From assembly GCA_902489665.1 (NCBI GenBank), contig CABUAT010000004.1, positions 28,344-92,343 on the forward strand: a DNA stretch of 64,000 bases, written 5' to 3'. Position 1 is the first letter of the stretch. The number at the start of each line of letters is the position of its first letter. The position numbers were made by a program, and so were the translations under genes. The stretch comes from an uncultured Collinsella sp. Lineage in GTDB: Bacteria; Actinomycetota; Coriobacteriia; Coriobacteriales; Coriobacteriaceae. Under the pieces are notes generated by a model, which was not told the origin of the DNA, searched no databases, and saw nothing but the letters and a program-made list of their open reading frames with translations. This document shows, piece by piece, positions 26,547 to 35,363 of this stretch.

Positions 26547-27437
26547 CTACTGAAGCGCCTGTGCGCCCAGGGCCAGGCAGCCCATAATGCCCTGCTTGCC
26601 CTCGAGGCTGTTGTTGACGATGTAGTTATCGATGTCGTTGACCTCGGGCGTGACGATATAGCCGTTGAGCATTTCGGCACACTTTTTGCGTGCGAGCGGC
26701 ACGATGGGGGTGTGGTCGGCCACGCCGCCGCCGATGATGATTTTTTGCGGTGCGTAGCACAGCGTGTAGGTCATGAGCGCCTGTGCCAGATAACCGGCGA
26801 GCAGGTCCATGGCCTCCGGGTCATCGGCCACGTCTCCGGCGCTCTTGCCATCCCAGCGCTTTTTGACGCCGGGGCCGGCGATGAGGCCCTCGAGGCAGTT
26901 GTCATGGAAGGGGCAAGCGCTATGCTCGCCGATGGTGTCGCGCGGGTCGCGCGTGACCAGGATGTGGCCGGCCTCGGGATGCATCATGCCGTGCACGAGC
27001 TTACCGCCCGAGAGCACGCCAGCGCCCACACCGGTACCGATCGTCAGGTACACCACGTCGGTGAGGCCCTGCGCGCAGCCAAAGGTGACCTCGCCCAGGC
27101 AGGCGACGTTGACGTCGGTGTCGTAGCCGCAGGGAATATTGAGCTCGTTTTGGATAGTGCCCAGCAGGTCAAAGTAGCGCCATGCCGTTTTGGGTGTCTC
27201 CAGGATCTTGCCGTATTGGGGCGAAGCGGGGTTGACTGCGGTGGGGCCAAATGCGCCGATGCCCAGCGCGGCGATGCCCTTGTTCGCAAACCATGCGTTG
27301 ACGGCCTCAACGGTCTCCTGCGGGGTCGTGGTCGCGATCTGCTCACGCTCCAGGACCGTACCGTCTGCATAGCCCGTGGCGCAGACCATCTTGGTGCCGC
27401 CGGCCTCGAGCGCTCCGATAAGCTGCTGTTCTGCCAT
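26547..27437 (-). CDS. ROK-family sugar kinase (fructokinase-like)
   Basis: A 296-residue ROK kinase. The N-terminal phosphate-binding motif is IGALEAGGTKMVCA, the second is TIGTGVGAGVL. The zinc-binding arrangement HPEAGH followed by CPFHDNCLEG matches fructokinases of the ScrK/GmuE type. The likely reaction is ATP-dependent phosphorylation of fructose; no transporter or glycosidase is nearby to confirm the sugar. The start is preceded by GAGAGGAA. Confidence 0.9.
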   Translation of the reverse strand: MAEQQLIGALEAGGTKMVCATGYADGTVLEREQIATTTPQETVEAVNAWFANKGIAALGIGAFGPTAVNPASPQYGKILETPKTAWRYFDLLGTIQNELNIPCGYDTDVNVACLGEVTFGCAQGLTDVVYLTIGTGVGAGVLSGGKLVHGMMHPEAGHILVTRDPRDTIGEHSACPFHDNCLEGLIAGPGVKKRWDGKSAGDVADDPEAMDLLAGYLAQALMTYTLCYAPQKIIIGGGVADHTPIVPLARKKCAEMLNGYIVTPEVNDIDNYIVNNSLEGKQGIMGCLALGAQALQ

Positions 27438-27512
27438 AGTATTCCTCTCTCTGGGACGAGTTGCTCCGTGACTAAAGTATAGGGCTCTAAACCATTTAAG
27501 AAAGCGCTATAA

Positions 27513-27553
27513 AAAGAAGCCTCGCAACGTGGCGGGCGGTGCGGGGCTTCTTT
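27513..27553 (-). terminator. Terminator of the aminotransferase gene
   Basis: On the minus strand AAAGAAGCCCCGC and GCGAGGCTTCTTT form the stem, followed by TTAT. Confidence 0.85.
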
Positions 27554-27578
27554 GGTTGCTTTAGTTGCCGGGCCGTCA

Positions 27579-28760
27579 TTACCCGCGCGGCTTGATTTTA
27601 TCACGTAGCGACTTGAGGTTCTCCAGTGCCGCGTTAAGCGTCTCGTCCCGCTTGGCAAAGTGGAAACGAATCAGATGGTTGACGGGCTCGCGGAAGAAGC
27701 TCGAGCCGGGCACGGCGCCCACGCCCACCTTGGATGCGAGGTCCTCGCAGAATTCGAGGTCGCTGTCATAGCCAAACTCAGAGATGTCCATCATGACGTA
27801 GTAGGCGCCCTGTGGCACGTTATGCTCAAGACCGATGCTATCGAGCCCCTGGCAGAACAGGTCGCGTTTGGCGGTATAGAGGTTAAGGACCTCATCGTAA
27901 TAGCTGTCGTCGAAGTTGAGGGCGGTGACAACGGCTTCCTGCAGGGGAGCGGCGGCACCCACGGTGAGAAAGTCGTGGACCTTCTTGATACGCTCGGTGA
28001 TCTGGGCCGGGGCGATGGTGTAGCCCAGACGCCAGCCGGTGATGGAGTACGTCTTAGACAGCGAGCTGCAGCTGATGGTTCGCTCGAACATGCCGGGCAG
28101 CGTGGCCATATAGACGTGCTCATGGGGCGCGTAGACGATGTGCTCGTATACCTCGTCGGTGATGCAGTAGGCGTCGTACTGTTTGCAGAGGTCGGCGATA
28201 AAGGTGAGCTCCTCGCGCGTAAAGACCTTGCCACAGGGGTTGGACGGGTTGCACAGGACGATCGCCTTGGGATCGTTGTCGCGGAAGGCCGCCTCGAGCA
28301 CCTCACGGTCAAAGTCGAACGCAGGCGGGTTGAGCGGCACGTAGATGGGCTCGGCACCCGAAAGGATCGTGTCGGCGCCGTAGTTCTCATAGAACGGCGA
28401 GAAGATGACGACCTTGTCGCCGGGGTTCGTGACCGTCATCATGGCGGCCATCATGGCCTCGGTGGAGCCGCAGGTGACTACGATATTCTCGTTGGGGTTC
28501 ACCGGCATGCCCATAAAGTGCTCCTGTTTGGCGGCGAGCGCCTCGCGCATGGCCTGGGAGCCCCAGGTAATGGAGTACTGGTGATAGAGCGGCTTGGGGT
28601 CGCTGGCGATGGCGCTGAGGCTATCGAGCAGCTGCGCCGGGGGATCGAAGTCGGGGAAGCCCTGCGAGAGATTGACAGCGCCGTACTTATTGGAGATGCG
28701 TGTCATGCGGCGGATGACCGAATCGGTAAATCTTGCCGTGCGGTTGGAGAGTTCTTTCAT
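27579..28760 (-). CDS. Class I/II pyridoxal-phosphate aminotransferase
   Basis: A 393-residue fold-type I aminotransferase. NLSQGFPDFDPP near residue 30, NPSNPCGKVF in the middle and the PLP-lysine motif SSLSKTYSITGWRLGY near residue 240 place it with the aspartate/methionine/kynurenine-type transaminases (DapL/PatA-like group). The exact amino donor cannot be told from the sequence. It is monocistronic, with a terminator downstream. Confidence 0.92.
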   Translation of the reverse strand: MKELSNRTARFTDSVIRRMTRISNKYGAVNLSQGFPDFDPPAQLLDSLSAIASDPKPLYHQYSITWGSQAMREALAAKQEHFMGMPVNPNENIVVTCGSTEAMMAAMMTVTNPGDKVVIFSPFYENYGADTILSGAEPIYVPLNPPAFDFDREVLEAAFRDNDPKAIVLCNPSNPCGKVFTREELTFIADLCKQYDAYCITDEVYEHIVYAPHEHVYMATLPGMFERTISCSSLSKTYSITGWRLGYTIAPAQITERIKKVHDFLTVGAAAPLQEAVVTALNFDDSYYDEVLNLYTAKRDLFCQGLDSIGLEHNVPQGAYYVMMDISEFGYDSDLEFCEDLASKVGVGAVPGSSFFREPVNHLIRFHFAKRDETLNAALENLKSLRDKIKPRG

Positions 28761-28871
28761 GACGGTCCTTTCGAGGATTTGCAGTGGCGCAAGTTTACTC
28801 CTATGAAACCGGTGGGATTTGCTCGAAATGGTCTCGAAAAACTCTTTTCAAAATTCTTGAAAATTGGGGCT

Positions 28872-28900
28872 TGCATCGCGTGGCGTTCCTTGCAATAATA
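28872..28900 (+). promoter_or_regulatory. Probable promoter of the tRNA cluster
   Basis: TTGCAT and AATAAT separated by 17 bases lie about 30 bases ahead of tRNA-His. Confidence 0.5.
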
Positions 28901-28926
28901 GTCGAGCGCGAAGCGCACAGGACACG

Positions 28927-29003
28927 GTGGGTGTAGCTCAGTTGGCTAGAGCGACGGGTTGTGGTCCCGTAGGTCGAGGGTTCGAGTCCCTTTACCCACC
29001 CCA
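28927..29003 (+). tRNA. tRNA-His (anticodon GTG)
   Basis: Acceptor GTGGGTG pairs with TACCCAC, with the extra G at 28926 opposite discriminator C73 as in histidine tRNAs. The anticodon loop is TTGTGGT. CCA is encoded. Confidence 0.95.
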
Positions 29004-29025
29004 GTTTTTGCTTCGTGTTGATATC

Positions 29026-29101
29026 GGGTCGTTAGCTCAGTTGGTAGAGCAGGGGACTCTTAATCCCAAGGTCCAGGGTTCGACCCCCTGACGGCCCACC
29101 A
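29026..29101 (+). tRNA. tRNA-Lys (anticodon CTT), copy 1
   Basis: Acceptor GGGTCGT pairs with ACGGCCC, the anticodon loop CTCTTAA gives CTT, and CCA is encoded. Confidence 0.95.
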
Positions 29102-29114
29102 CACGATATCTCCT

Positions 29115-29140
29115 CTAAAGTCCGCCACAACGGACTTTAG
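29115..29140. terminator. 10-bp perfect hairpin between the tRNA-Lys copies
   Basis: CTAAAGTCCG and CGGACTTTAG around CCACAA. There is no T-run, so it may be a processing or attenuation structure rather than a true terminator. Confidence 0.5.
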
Positions 29141-29144
29141 CTTT

Positions 29145-29217
29145 GGGTCGTTAGCTCAGTTGGTAGAGCAGGGGACTCTTAATCCCAAGGTCCAGGGTTC
29201 GACCCCCTGACGGCCCA
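29145..29217 (+). tRNA. tRNA-Lys (anticodon CTT), copy 2
   Basis: Identical to copy 1 over the whole mature sequence, but the genome does not encode the final A of CCA (the sequence runs ACCC). Confidence 0.95.
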
Positions 29218-29230
29218 CCCAAAGCATGTT

Positions 29231-29261
29231 AAAGCGACTGGCTTAAGCTGGTCGCTTTTTT
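29231..29261 (+). terminator. Terminator of the tRNA cluster
   Basis: AAAGCGAC and GTCGCTTT with inner GCTTAAGC, followed by TTTTG. Confidence 0.85.
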
Positions 29262-29407
29262 GTTAACCTCGCATGGGGTCGAACCCGTCGGGGCGCGGAG
29301 CTGAGGAAATGCGTAAGCATTTGCCAGTGCAGCGCGCAAGGCGCCTTGGCGCCGCAGCGGTCGCCTGCGCAGCAGGCTGACCCCCTGAGGGCCCGCCTAA
29401 GCAAGTT

Positions 29408-29439
29408 AAGACGGTCAACGAAAGTTGGCCGTCTTTTTT
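29408..29439 (+). terminator. Second terminator in the duplicated unit
   Basis: AAGACGGTCAAC and GTTGGCCGTCTT around GAAA, followed by TTTT. Confidence 0.85.
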
Positions 29440-29482
29440 GCTGACCTCGCATGGGGTCGAACCCGTCGGTGCACAGCTGCTT

Positions 29483-30343
29483 TCACAGATCGAGCCTACC
29501 CTGGGGGTCGGTAAAACCGTCAGTACCCTCCTTGAGTTTCTTCTCGTCTGCCTTCACACGACGCTCGAGCTTTTTTGTATCCTCGGCAGGCGGTAGGTTC
29601 TCGGGGACAATTCCGCGGTCGATGAGGCTGCCACGCACGCTTGTGTTGTTCTCGACGTGCTCTTGCTTGATCTGGTCCAGGCCGTACAGGTCGTGTTCCT
29701 CGGCGTTGAAGGCCGTCATCGAGTTCGTAAGGTCCTTTGCTTTGATGAGGACATCGGCTAACCTGTCCGCCAATGCCGCGCTCTTGGGTACGCCGAGCTG
29801 CTGCTTCATTTCCGCCGTGCTTCTGCCGCCGAATAACGCTTCATCGCCCTTCGACTTGATGATCGCGAATCCTTTGGAGTCAACGCCGCGTTTGAACGCA
29901 ATACCCGAGAGCTGTTTCTTTGAATCGGATAGCGAGTGGCGCGCCTGCAAGCGCTGAATCTCTGCGAAGCGCTGCTCTATGAGCTCTTGGCGGCGCGTCT
30001 GGACGGCAAAGTATGCCTGCGCGAGCGCGATCTCCGGCTTGTTTGGATCTCCGTTTTGGGCGATTAAATAGCATGCGTAGCGCGTAAGTTTGTAGTCTTT
30101 AACCGCGCGAGCGGCGACACCGGCAGTTACCATTTTCGTGGTGTCACGAAAATGGGAATCAACTGGAGTTTTGTTTGTTTCGCACGAGACTTTTGCCCTC
30201 TTAACAACTTCGGCGAAGTTCTCCCATCGAGTGTACCCCATGGGTTCCATTAAATCGCGTGCGAGCCAATATTCAACGCCGTCTTCCACATTGGCGTAGC
30301 TATCAAGTTCGACACGCCACTTCTCGATATCTCTACTGTCCAT
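29483..30343 (-). CDS. dinD: DNA damage-inducible protein D
   Basis: A 286-residue DinD homologue with an N-terminal BRO-N-like domain (VEYWLARDLMEPMGYTRWENF) and the strongly conserved KLTRYACYLIAQNGDPNKPEIALAQAYFAVQTRRQE. In E. coli DinD inhibits RecA filament function and is under SOS control. I found no clear LexA box upstream, so SOS control here is unproven. The ATG follows GAGGAGGA at short spacing. Its position beside tRNA genes and a duplicated tRNA scar suggests acquisition by integration. Confidence 0.88.
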   Translation of the reverse strand: MDSRDIEKWRVELDSYANVEDGVEYWLARDLMEPMGYTRWENFAEVVKRAKVSCETNKTPVDSHFRDTTKMVTAGVAARAVKDYKLTRYACYLIAQNGDPNKPEIALAQAYFAVQTRRQELIEQRFAEIQRLQARHSLSDSKKQLSGIAFKRGVDSKGFAIIKSKGDEALFGGRSTAEMKQQLGVPKSAALADRLADVLIKAKDLTNSMTAFNAEEHDLYGLDQIKQEHVENNTSVRGSLIDRGIVPENLPPAEDTKKLERRVKADEKKLKEGTDGFTDPQGRLDL

Positions 30344-30503
30344 ATCTCCTCCTCGCTGGTCTATTGTCTATGCGGGCTTTGCCCACTCTGTATTCAGAAT
30401 AAGGATACGCTGCCGTGCGGACACGAATGGGCCCGTGCTGCTTCGAGCTCACGGGGCCCATGGATATCGATTGGTTGTGTTCTGCTTTAGATAGGTGTCC
30501 GGT

Positions 30504-32030
30504 TTAATCCGCTCGATAGTGCGACCCGAGACTTTCAGTTCGCTTGCGCATGGCTTTGACCATTTCCTGTGCTAGTCGAATCTGCGACTGTAGGCGGGCG
30601 AGGGCTGCGATCTCGCTGTCATCGGTATGCGGCTTGCTCAGCGCCATGGCCTTGTCTTGCAGGCTTTCAAGCTGTTGCAGGGCCTCGGATAGGCCTGTTT
30701 CGGTCCTGTTGATCATGCAAAAGGTGCTCATCGTGTGCCTAAGGCTGTGTGTCAGGCGTTCGGCATCTGTTGTGGCAATGCCGTACTGGGGGAGGGTGAT
30801 ATCCGCCTTCAGGGCCGCCTCAGGCTCTTTCTGCGCTGTGAGGGCTGCCGATGCGCCCGCGATACGTCCGAATACGATGCCGTTGGCGCTTGACAAGCCA
30901 CCAATGCGGTCGGCGCCGTGCATGCCGCCTGTCGCCTCGCCGCAAGCGTAGAGGCCCTCAACGCCCGTGTGCGCGGTCTTATCGATCTTGATGCCGCCGT
31001 TAGCGGCGTGGGCATACATCGCAACGCGCATCTCGTCAGTCGGGGCGATGCCGTGCTCGTCTTGCAGCCAGGTGGCAAAGGTCTGCACAAACTCTGGGAC
31101 ATCCTCGCGGGGGAAGTCGTAGTGGAGTGCCAGGCCTTCGACACCTGCCTGATCGATGACGAGATCGATAGCGCGGGAGGCCAAGCGTGACGTGAAGGGG
31201 CCATATCCAGAGCGCTGCTCGAGCAGGTCGTCCAGCTTGTCGTCGGCAATATCTGCCGGCTGGTCTACATGTACGTAGCGCCAGGTCTTCTCGTTAAAGA
31301 CAAGGTTGCGCTTGGGCTCGATGAAGCCGGGCATCATCTGCATGAACTCTATATTAGTAAGCGATGCGCCGTGCGCCAGCGCGATGGCCTGTGATGAGCT
31401 GAGCACGTCGGCGGAAGTGAGGCTTCGCTCGAACAGGCCACCCGTGCCACCGGCTGCGATGACCGTGGCCTTGGCAGCAAAGGGCACGATTCGATTTTCG
31501 GTAAGGTCGTAGAGTACGGTTCCGGTTATTCTGCCGTTCGTGTCCTCAACAAGGTCGATAAGCTCATGGCGGGGGAGCAGGCGAATGCCGAGCGACTCGA
31601 TCCAGGTCGTCAGAGCGTCCTCAAGGGGCTTGCGGGTGAGGCCGCGCCACATGCGCGTCTTGTGGTCAAAGCAGGGGATAAATTGCTTTTGTTGAGCACT
31701 CTTGGCGCTTTGCGGACGCTGGAGCTCAACGCCCAGGTCTTGCTCGAGCCAGTCAATCGCTTGGGGAATGCCGTGGACGAACGCTTGGACGAGTTCGGGG
31801 TCGGCGACACCGCCGCCGACGGTCTGGATGGTGTCGATGAGGTCTTGTTCGTCGTCTTCGTTAACGGGTCCGATAAGCCCTAGGCCCCAGGTTCCAGGGA
31901 AGAAGCTCGATCCACTCATGGTCTTGCCGGCGCTTGCCACAGCGACGGTTGCGCCCGTGCGTGCCGCTTCGATGGCGGCACAAAGGCCCGCAATGCCAGA
32001 TCCAATTACCAGTACATCAGTCGATTCCAT
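30504..32030 (-). CDS. FAD-dependent fumarate-reductase-type flavoprotein
   Basis: A 508-residue flavoprotein with an N-terminal Rossmann dinucleotide fold (VLVIGSGIAGLCAAIEAARTG) and the C-terminal FAD-binding GLYACGEATGGMHGADRIGG. The layout matches the fumarate reductase/succinate dehydrogenase/L-aspartate oxidase superfamily. The end resembles FrdA-type proteins more than NadB. No Fe-S or membrane subunit is adjacent and no signal peptide is seen, so the electron partner and substrate are unknown. Coriobacteria carry many such paralogues. The ATG at 32030 follows AGAAAGGA. Confidence 0.85.
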   Translation of the reverse strand: MESTDVLVIGSGIAGLCAAIEAARTGATVAVASAGKTMSGSSFFPGTWGLGLIGPVNEDDEQDLIDTIQTVGGGVADPELVQAFVHGIPQAIDWLEQDLGVELQRPQSAKSAQQKQFIPCFDHKTRMWRGLTRKPLEDALTTWIESLGIRLLPRHELIDLVEDTNGRITGTVLYDLTENRIVPFAAKATVIAAGGTGGLFERSLTSADVLSSSQAIALAHGASLTNIEFMQMMPGFIEPKRNLVFNEKTWRYVHVDQPADIADDKLDDLLEQRSGYGPFTSRLASRAIDLVIDQAGVEGLALHYDFPREDVPEFVQTFATWLQDEHGIAPTDEMRVAMYAHAANGGIKIDKTAHTGVEGLYACGEATGGMHGADRIGGLSSANGIVFGRIAGASAALTAQKEPEAALKADITLPQYGIATTDAERLTHSLRHTMSTFCMINRTETGLSEALQQLESLQDKAMALSKPHTDDSEIAALARLQSQIRLAQEMVKAMRKRTESLGSHYRAD

Positions 32031-32167
32031 CGGATTCCTTTCTCGTCCGGCGCATTGTCGCACGGGTGATCGGCAATGGGGCCGCAAAGACTCGGCAAAT
32101 CGGTAAAGGGCAAATATGGCAGGTGGGCGTCAGGTGGACTCGGCCACTTCGGTCGGCCCATTTGATA

Positions 32168-32234
32168 AGTTGCGGTGGAATACGGACTGTTTTGGCCTGT
32201 ATGGATGCAATTCAGTCCGTATTTCACCACAACT
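32168..32234. repeat. 22-bp-arm palindrome (family D)
   Basis: AGTTGCGGTGGAATACGGACTG and CAGTCCGTATTTCACCACAACT surround 23 bases. It lies between two minus-strand transcripts and has no T-run on either side. Confidence 0.8.
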
Positions 32235-32282
32235 GATACATCGGACCCTTTAATAAGAGTAACCAATTTGAGACGGGGCAAA

Positions 32283-32316
32283 CAAAAAGAGCCGCTACCT
32301 CGAAAGGTAGCGGCTC
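32283..32316 (-). terminator. Terminator of the GGGtGRT operon
   Basis: GAGCCGCTACC and GGTAGCGGCTC around six bases, followed on the minus strand by TTTTTG. Confidence 0.9.
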
Positions 32317-32351
32317 CAAAGCTCAGCTATATGAGCATCGCGCGGGCGCGA

Positions 32352-33356
32352 TTAGGCCTTGAGGGCCTCCTCGACGGCGACAGCGCAGGCGACGGTGGCA
32401 CCGACCATGGGGTTGTTGCCCATGCCGATGAGACCCATCATGTCGACGTGCGCAGGCACGGAGGAAGAACCGGCGAACTGGGCGTCGGAGTGCATGCGGC
32501 CCATGGTGTCGGTCATGCCGTAAGAGGCAGGGCCGGCGCCCATGTTGTCCGGGTGCAGGGTACGGCCAGTGCCGCCACCAGAAGCGACGGAGAAGTACTT
32601 CTTGCCAGCCTCGAGGCGCTCCTTCTTGTAGGTGCCAGCGACGGGGTGCTGGAAGCGCGTGGGGTTGGTGGAGTTACCGGTGATCGAGATGTCGACGTTC
32701 TCGTGCCACATGATGGCAACGCCCTCGCGGACGTCGTCGGCGCCGTAGCAGTTGACGGCGGCGCGGGGACCATCGGAGTAGGGGATGGTCTCGACGACCT
32801 TGAGCTCGCCCGTGAAGTAGTCGAACTGGGTCTTCACGTAGGTGAAGCCGTTGATGCGGGCGATAATCTGAGCAGCGTCCTTGCCCAGACCGTTGAGGAT
32901 GACGCGCAGCGGCTTCTTGCGAGCCTTGTTGGCGTTCAGAGCCAGGCCGATAGCACCCTCAGCGGCAGCGAAGGACTCGTGACCGGCCAGGAAGGCGAAG
33001 CACTCGGTGTCGTCGGAGAGCAGCATAGCGCCCAGGTTGCCGTGGCCCAGACCGACCTTGCGGTCCTCGGCGACGGAGCCGGGAACGGTGAAGGCCTGGA
33101 TGCCCTCGCCGATGATGGCGGCAGCCTCAGAAGCGGACTTGGCGCCACGCTTGACAGCGAGAGCGCAACCGAGGGTGTAGGCCCACTCGGCGTTCTGGAA
33201 GGCGATGGACTGGGTGTTGTTGACGATCTCACGCGGGTTGAAGCCCTTGTCGGTGCAGATCTGCAGAGCTTCCTCGAGGGAGGCGATGCCGTTGTCGGCG
33301 AGGCACTTGTTGATCTTGTCAGCGCGGCGCTCGTAACCTTCGAACGTAACAGTCAT
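32352..33356 (-). CDS. GGGtGRT protein (uncharacterised family)
   Basis: A 334-residue protein carrying the signature SVASGGGTGRTLHPDNMG (about residue 260) for which the family is named. Other conserved-looking stretches are LAGHESFAAAEGAIG and ISITGNSTNPTRFQHPVAGTYKKE. It has no membrane segment and few cysteines. It lies 18 bases downstream of a Fe-S scaffold-like gene, and from memory this pairing recurs in gut anaerobes. The biochemical function is not known to me; the Gly-rich loop could bind a nucleotide or cofactor. Confidence 0.85.
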   Translation of the reverse strand: MTVTFEGYERRADKINKCLADNGIASLEEALQICTDKGFNPREIVNNTQSIAFQNAEWAYTLGCALAVKRGAKSASEAAAIIGEGIQAFTVPGSVAEDRKVGLGHGNLGAMLLSDDTECFAFLAGHESFAAAEGAIGLALNANKARKKPLRVILNGLGKDAAQIIARINGFTYVKTQFDYFTGELKVVETIPYSDGPRAAVNCYGADDVREGVAIMWHENVDISITGNSTNPTRFQHPVAGTYKKERLEAGKKYFSVASGGGTGRTLHPDNMGAGPASYGMTDTMGRMHSDAQFAGSSSVPAHVDMMGLIGMGNNPMVGATVACAVAVEEALKA

Positions 33357-33374
33357 AGTTATTTCCCTCCCTTT

Positions 33375-34109
33375 CTACTCGTGAACCGGGAACACGCTGG
33401 CGACGGAGTGAGTCTCCTCGTCGGTGCGCGGGTCGATGTACTTGGCAGCGTTCTCCCACTGACCATAGTGGCCCATAGCGCCAGCGATGGCCTCCTCGGG
33501 GGTCTTGCCGGCCTTGACGGCGTCGGTGAACTTGCCGAGGTTCAGGAACTCGAATGCGATGATCTCGTTCTTGTCGTTGAGAGCCATGCGGGTGACGTAG
33601 CCCTGAGCGAGCTCGAGGTAACGAGCGCCCTTGGCCTTGGTGCCGAACATGGTGCCGACCTGAGAGCGAAGGCCCTTGCCGAGGTCGTCGAGGGAGGCGC
33701 CCACGGGCAGGCCGCCCTCGGAGAACGCGGTCTGGCTGCGGCCGTAAACGATCTGCAGGAAGATCTCGCGCATAGCAACGTTGATGGCGTCGCAGACAAG
33801 GTCGGTGTTGAGGGCCTCGAGGATGGTCTTACCGGGAAGGATCTCGGAAGCCATGGCGGCAGAGTGGGTCATGCCCGAGCAGCCGATGGTCTCAACGAGG
33901 GCCTCCTCGATGATGCCGTCCTTGACGTTCAGCGTGAGCTTGCAGGCGCCCTGCTGAGGTGCGCACCAACCCACACCGTGCGTAAGACCGGAGATGTCGG
34001 AAATCTCCTTAGCCTGGACCCACTTGCCCTCCTCGGGGATGGGTGCGGGGCCGTGGTATGCACCCTTGGCAACGGGGCACATGTTCTCCACTTCCTGTGA
34101 GTACTGCAT
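33375..34109 (-). CDS. Iron-sulfur cluster assembly scaffold-like protein
   Basis: A 244-residue NifU/IscU-like protein. Cysteines sit in GVGWCAPQQGACKLTL and in ETIGCSGMTHSAAMASEIL, the latter resembling the scaffold GCxxS-x3-SxMAxxL pattern of IscU/SufU. A helical C-terminal extension follows. It is first in a two-gene operon with the GGGtGRT gene. The start ATG at 34109 follows GAGAGGAGAGG. Two scaffold-type proteins (this and SufU at 35.4 kb) lie within 3 kb, so this one may serve a special client. Confidence 0.82.
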   Translation of the reverse strand: MQYSQEVENMCPVAKGAYHGPAPIPEEGKWVQAKEISDISGLTHGVGWCAPQQGACKLTLNVKDGIIEEALVETIGCSGMTHSAAMASEILPGKTILEALNTDLVCDAINVAMREIFLQIVYGRSQTAFSEGGLPVGASLDDLGKGLRSQVGTMFGTKAKGARYLELAQGYVTRMALNDKNEIIAFEFLNLGKFTDAVKAGKTPEEAIAGAMGHYGQWENAAKYIDPRTDEETHSVASVFPVHE

Positions 34110-34512
34110 GCCTCTCCTCTCTATCGTGTTGGCGTCCCGTCTGGGGGTCGTGGCTGGCGATTGCCGGGCGACCCTTCGAAAGGGACATGACATGCAGCCC
34201 CTATAATACCGCGAAATGCACGGAATATTCGGCGAACGGCTCAGTTTTCGTAGCGAGAAGTCCGGAAGTTTTAATTGAAACGGTTTAACGCTATGTTCTG
34301 TGGTCGTGAACTTCCGTAGAGGGGGTCCGTCTTGGGCAAGCTTTTGGTCGGCTCCTGTAAGTGTTGCAGGGGTTGACCTGTTGCAACGGTGCCGTTCGCC
34401 GCCTGTTTACTGCCTTTAGCCGCGCGAGTGTATTGTTTTGAGTGAATGTTTTGATGGCACGCTTCAATCGTGCTGTATTGGATGGCAAACAGATCCCGGC
34501 GAAGGGAGCGCC
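34110..34512. other. Divergent intergenic region before RAYT 2
   Basis: Holds the leader of the scaffold/GGGtGRT operon on the minus strand (a TATTAT box near 34202-34208) and the upstream region of the RAYT gene. A short dyad GTTGCA/TGCAAC occurs near 34363-34386. No gene is supported. Confidence 0.5.
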
Positions 34513-35322
34513 ATGCAGCGCGTTTGGAGAACGGTTACCGGCTTTTACCATGTCTGTGCCCGCGGTACGGGCAAGCAGCTCATCTTTAAGGGCGATGAGG
34601 ACCGGTGGGAGTTTTTGGAGCTGATGCGCGAGTGCTGCCGCGAGGAGGGTGTGACGGTTATCGCTTGGTGCCTTATGGGCAATCACGTGCATTTGGTGCT
34701 TGCAGATTACGAGGACAGGATGAGCGCGGCGATGCACCGGCTGCTTTTGACGTACGCGCGGCGGTTCAACAAGCGCACGGGGCGCACAGGTCATCTGTTC
34801 CAAAACCGTTTTGACCGGCGCTCGCTCGATACCGACTGGCAGGTGATGGAGGCTATTCGCTCCGTACACGCCGATCCGCAGGAGGTGGGCATCAGTCTCA
34901 TTGAGCGTTATCCCTGGAGCAGCTTTCCGGAGCATTTGTGCGCTTACGACGGTGACGCGGCCGATGTCGCGAGGGGATTTTCTGATCCTTCTTGCGTGCT
35001 TGAACTTTTTGGTTCTGCCGAGGGCTTTATTGCCTATTCGCTTTCGACGCCCGACGGTAGCGAGCCAGCGCTGTGCGATATGAAAGAGACAGAGTGGGAA
35101 CGCCACGCCTTTGCCGACAAGATGGCGAAGAGCCTCGGGGTTCCGCTCAATGATCTCAAGACCGTTGAGCCCTCGCGGCGAGACAGAATCATTTTCGCTC
35201 TGCACGATGGCGGCTACACGGTGCGCGAGATCGAACGGTATACGGGAATCAGCAAGAGTACCGTATCTCGTATCGTGCGTTCTTATGCGCGGGTGAAGGC
35301 ACAGGCTGAGCTCTCGGAATAG
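34513..35322 (+). CDS. RAYT-like Y1 transposase 2
   Basis: A 269-residue Y1/HUH transposase related to the one at 17.4-18.1 kb. It has WCLMGNHVHLVLAD with the HUH motif, TYARRFNKRTGRTGHLFQNRF with the candidate catalytic Tyr region, and AIRSVHADPQEVGI. The C terminus has a helix-turn-helix (GYTVREIERYTGISKSTVSRIVRSY). The ATG at 34513 follows GAAGGGAG. No near-identical repeats flank it, but a hairpin and the sequence AAGATTTGGGACAA lie just downstream, and the latter recurs inside a palindrome at 40776-40822. Confidence 0.88.
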   Translation: MQRVWRTVTGFYHVCARGTGKQLIFKGDEDRWEFLELMRECCREEGVTVIAWCLMGNHVHLVLADYEDRMSAAMHRLLLTYARRFNKRTGRTGHLFQNRFDRRSLDTDWQVMEAIRSVHADPQEVGISLIERYPWSSFPEHLCAYDGDAADVARGFSDPSCVLELFGSAEGFIAYSLSTPDGSEPALCDMKETEWERHAFADKMAKSLGVPLNDLKTVEPSRRDRIIFALHDGGYTVREIERYTGISKSTVSRIVRSYARVKAQAELSE

Positions 35323-35359
35323 AAAATGGCCGAACCACTCTTGTCAAGCGATTCGGCCA
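35318..35359 (-). terminator. Terminator of the suf operon
   Basis: On the minus strand TTGGCCGAA-type and TTCGGCCA arms close a 17-base loop and are followed by TTTTCTATT. It also overlaps the end of RAYT 2. Confidence 0.7.
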
Positions 35360-35363
35360 ACAA

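Larger units (their letters stand above)
29201..29470. repeat. Duplicated tRNA-Lys 3' end plus terminator unit
   Basis: The sequence from about 29201 to 29292 (tRNA-Lys tail, terminator, then CCTCGCATGGGGTCGAACCC) recurs in diverged form at about 29379-29470. Each copy holds a tRNA-3'-like segment (GACCCCCTGACGGCCC versus GACCCCCTGAGGGCCC), a terminator with a different stem, and the same distal sequence. It may be a decayed third tRNA or an integration scar. Confidence 0.65.

Noticed and set aside
30344..30440. LexA box upstream of dinD
   Set aside because: No CGAACNNNNGTTCG-like dyad was found.
32175..34100. 641-residue plus-strand frame opposite the GGGtGRT operon
   Set aside because: Low-complexity antisense translation of two real genes with no binding site.
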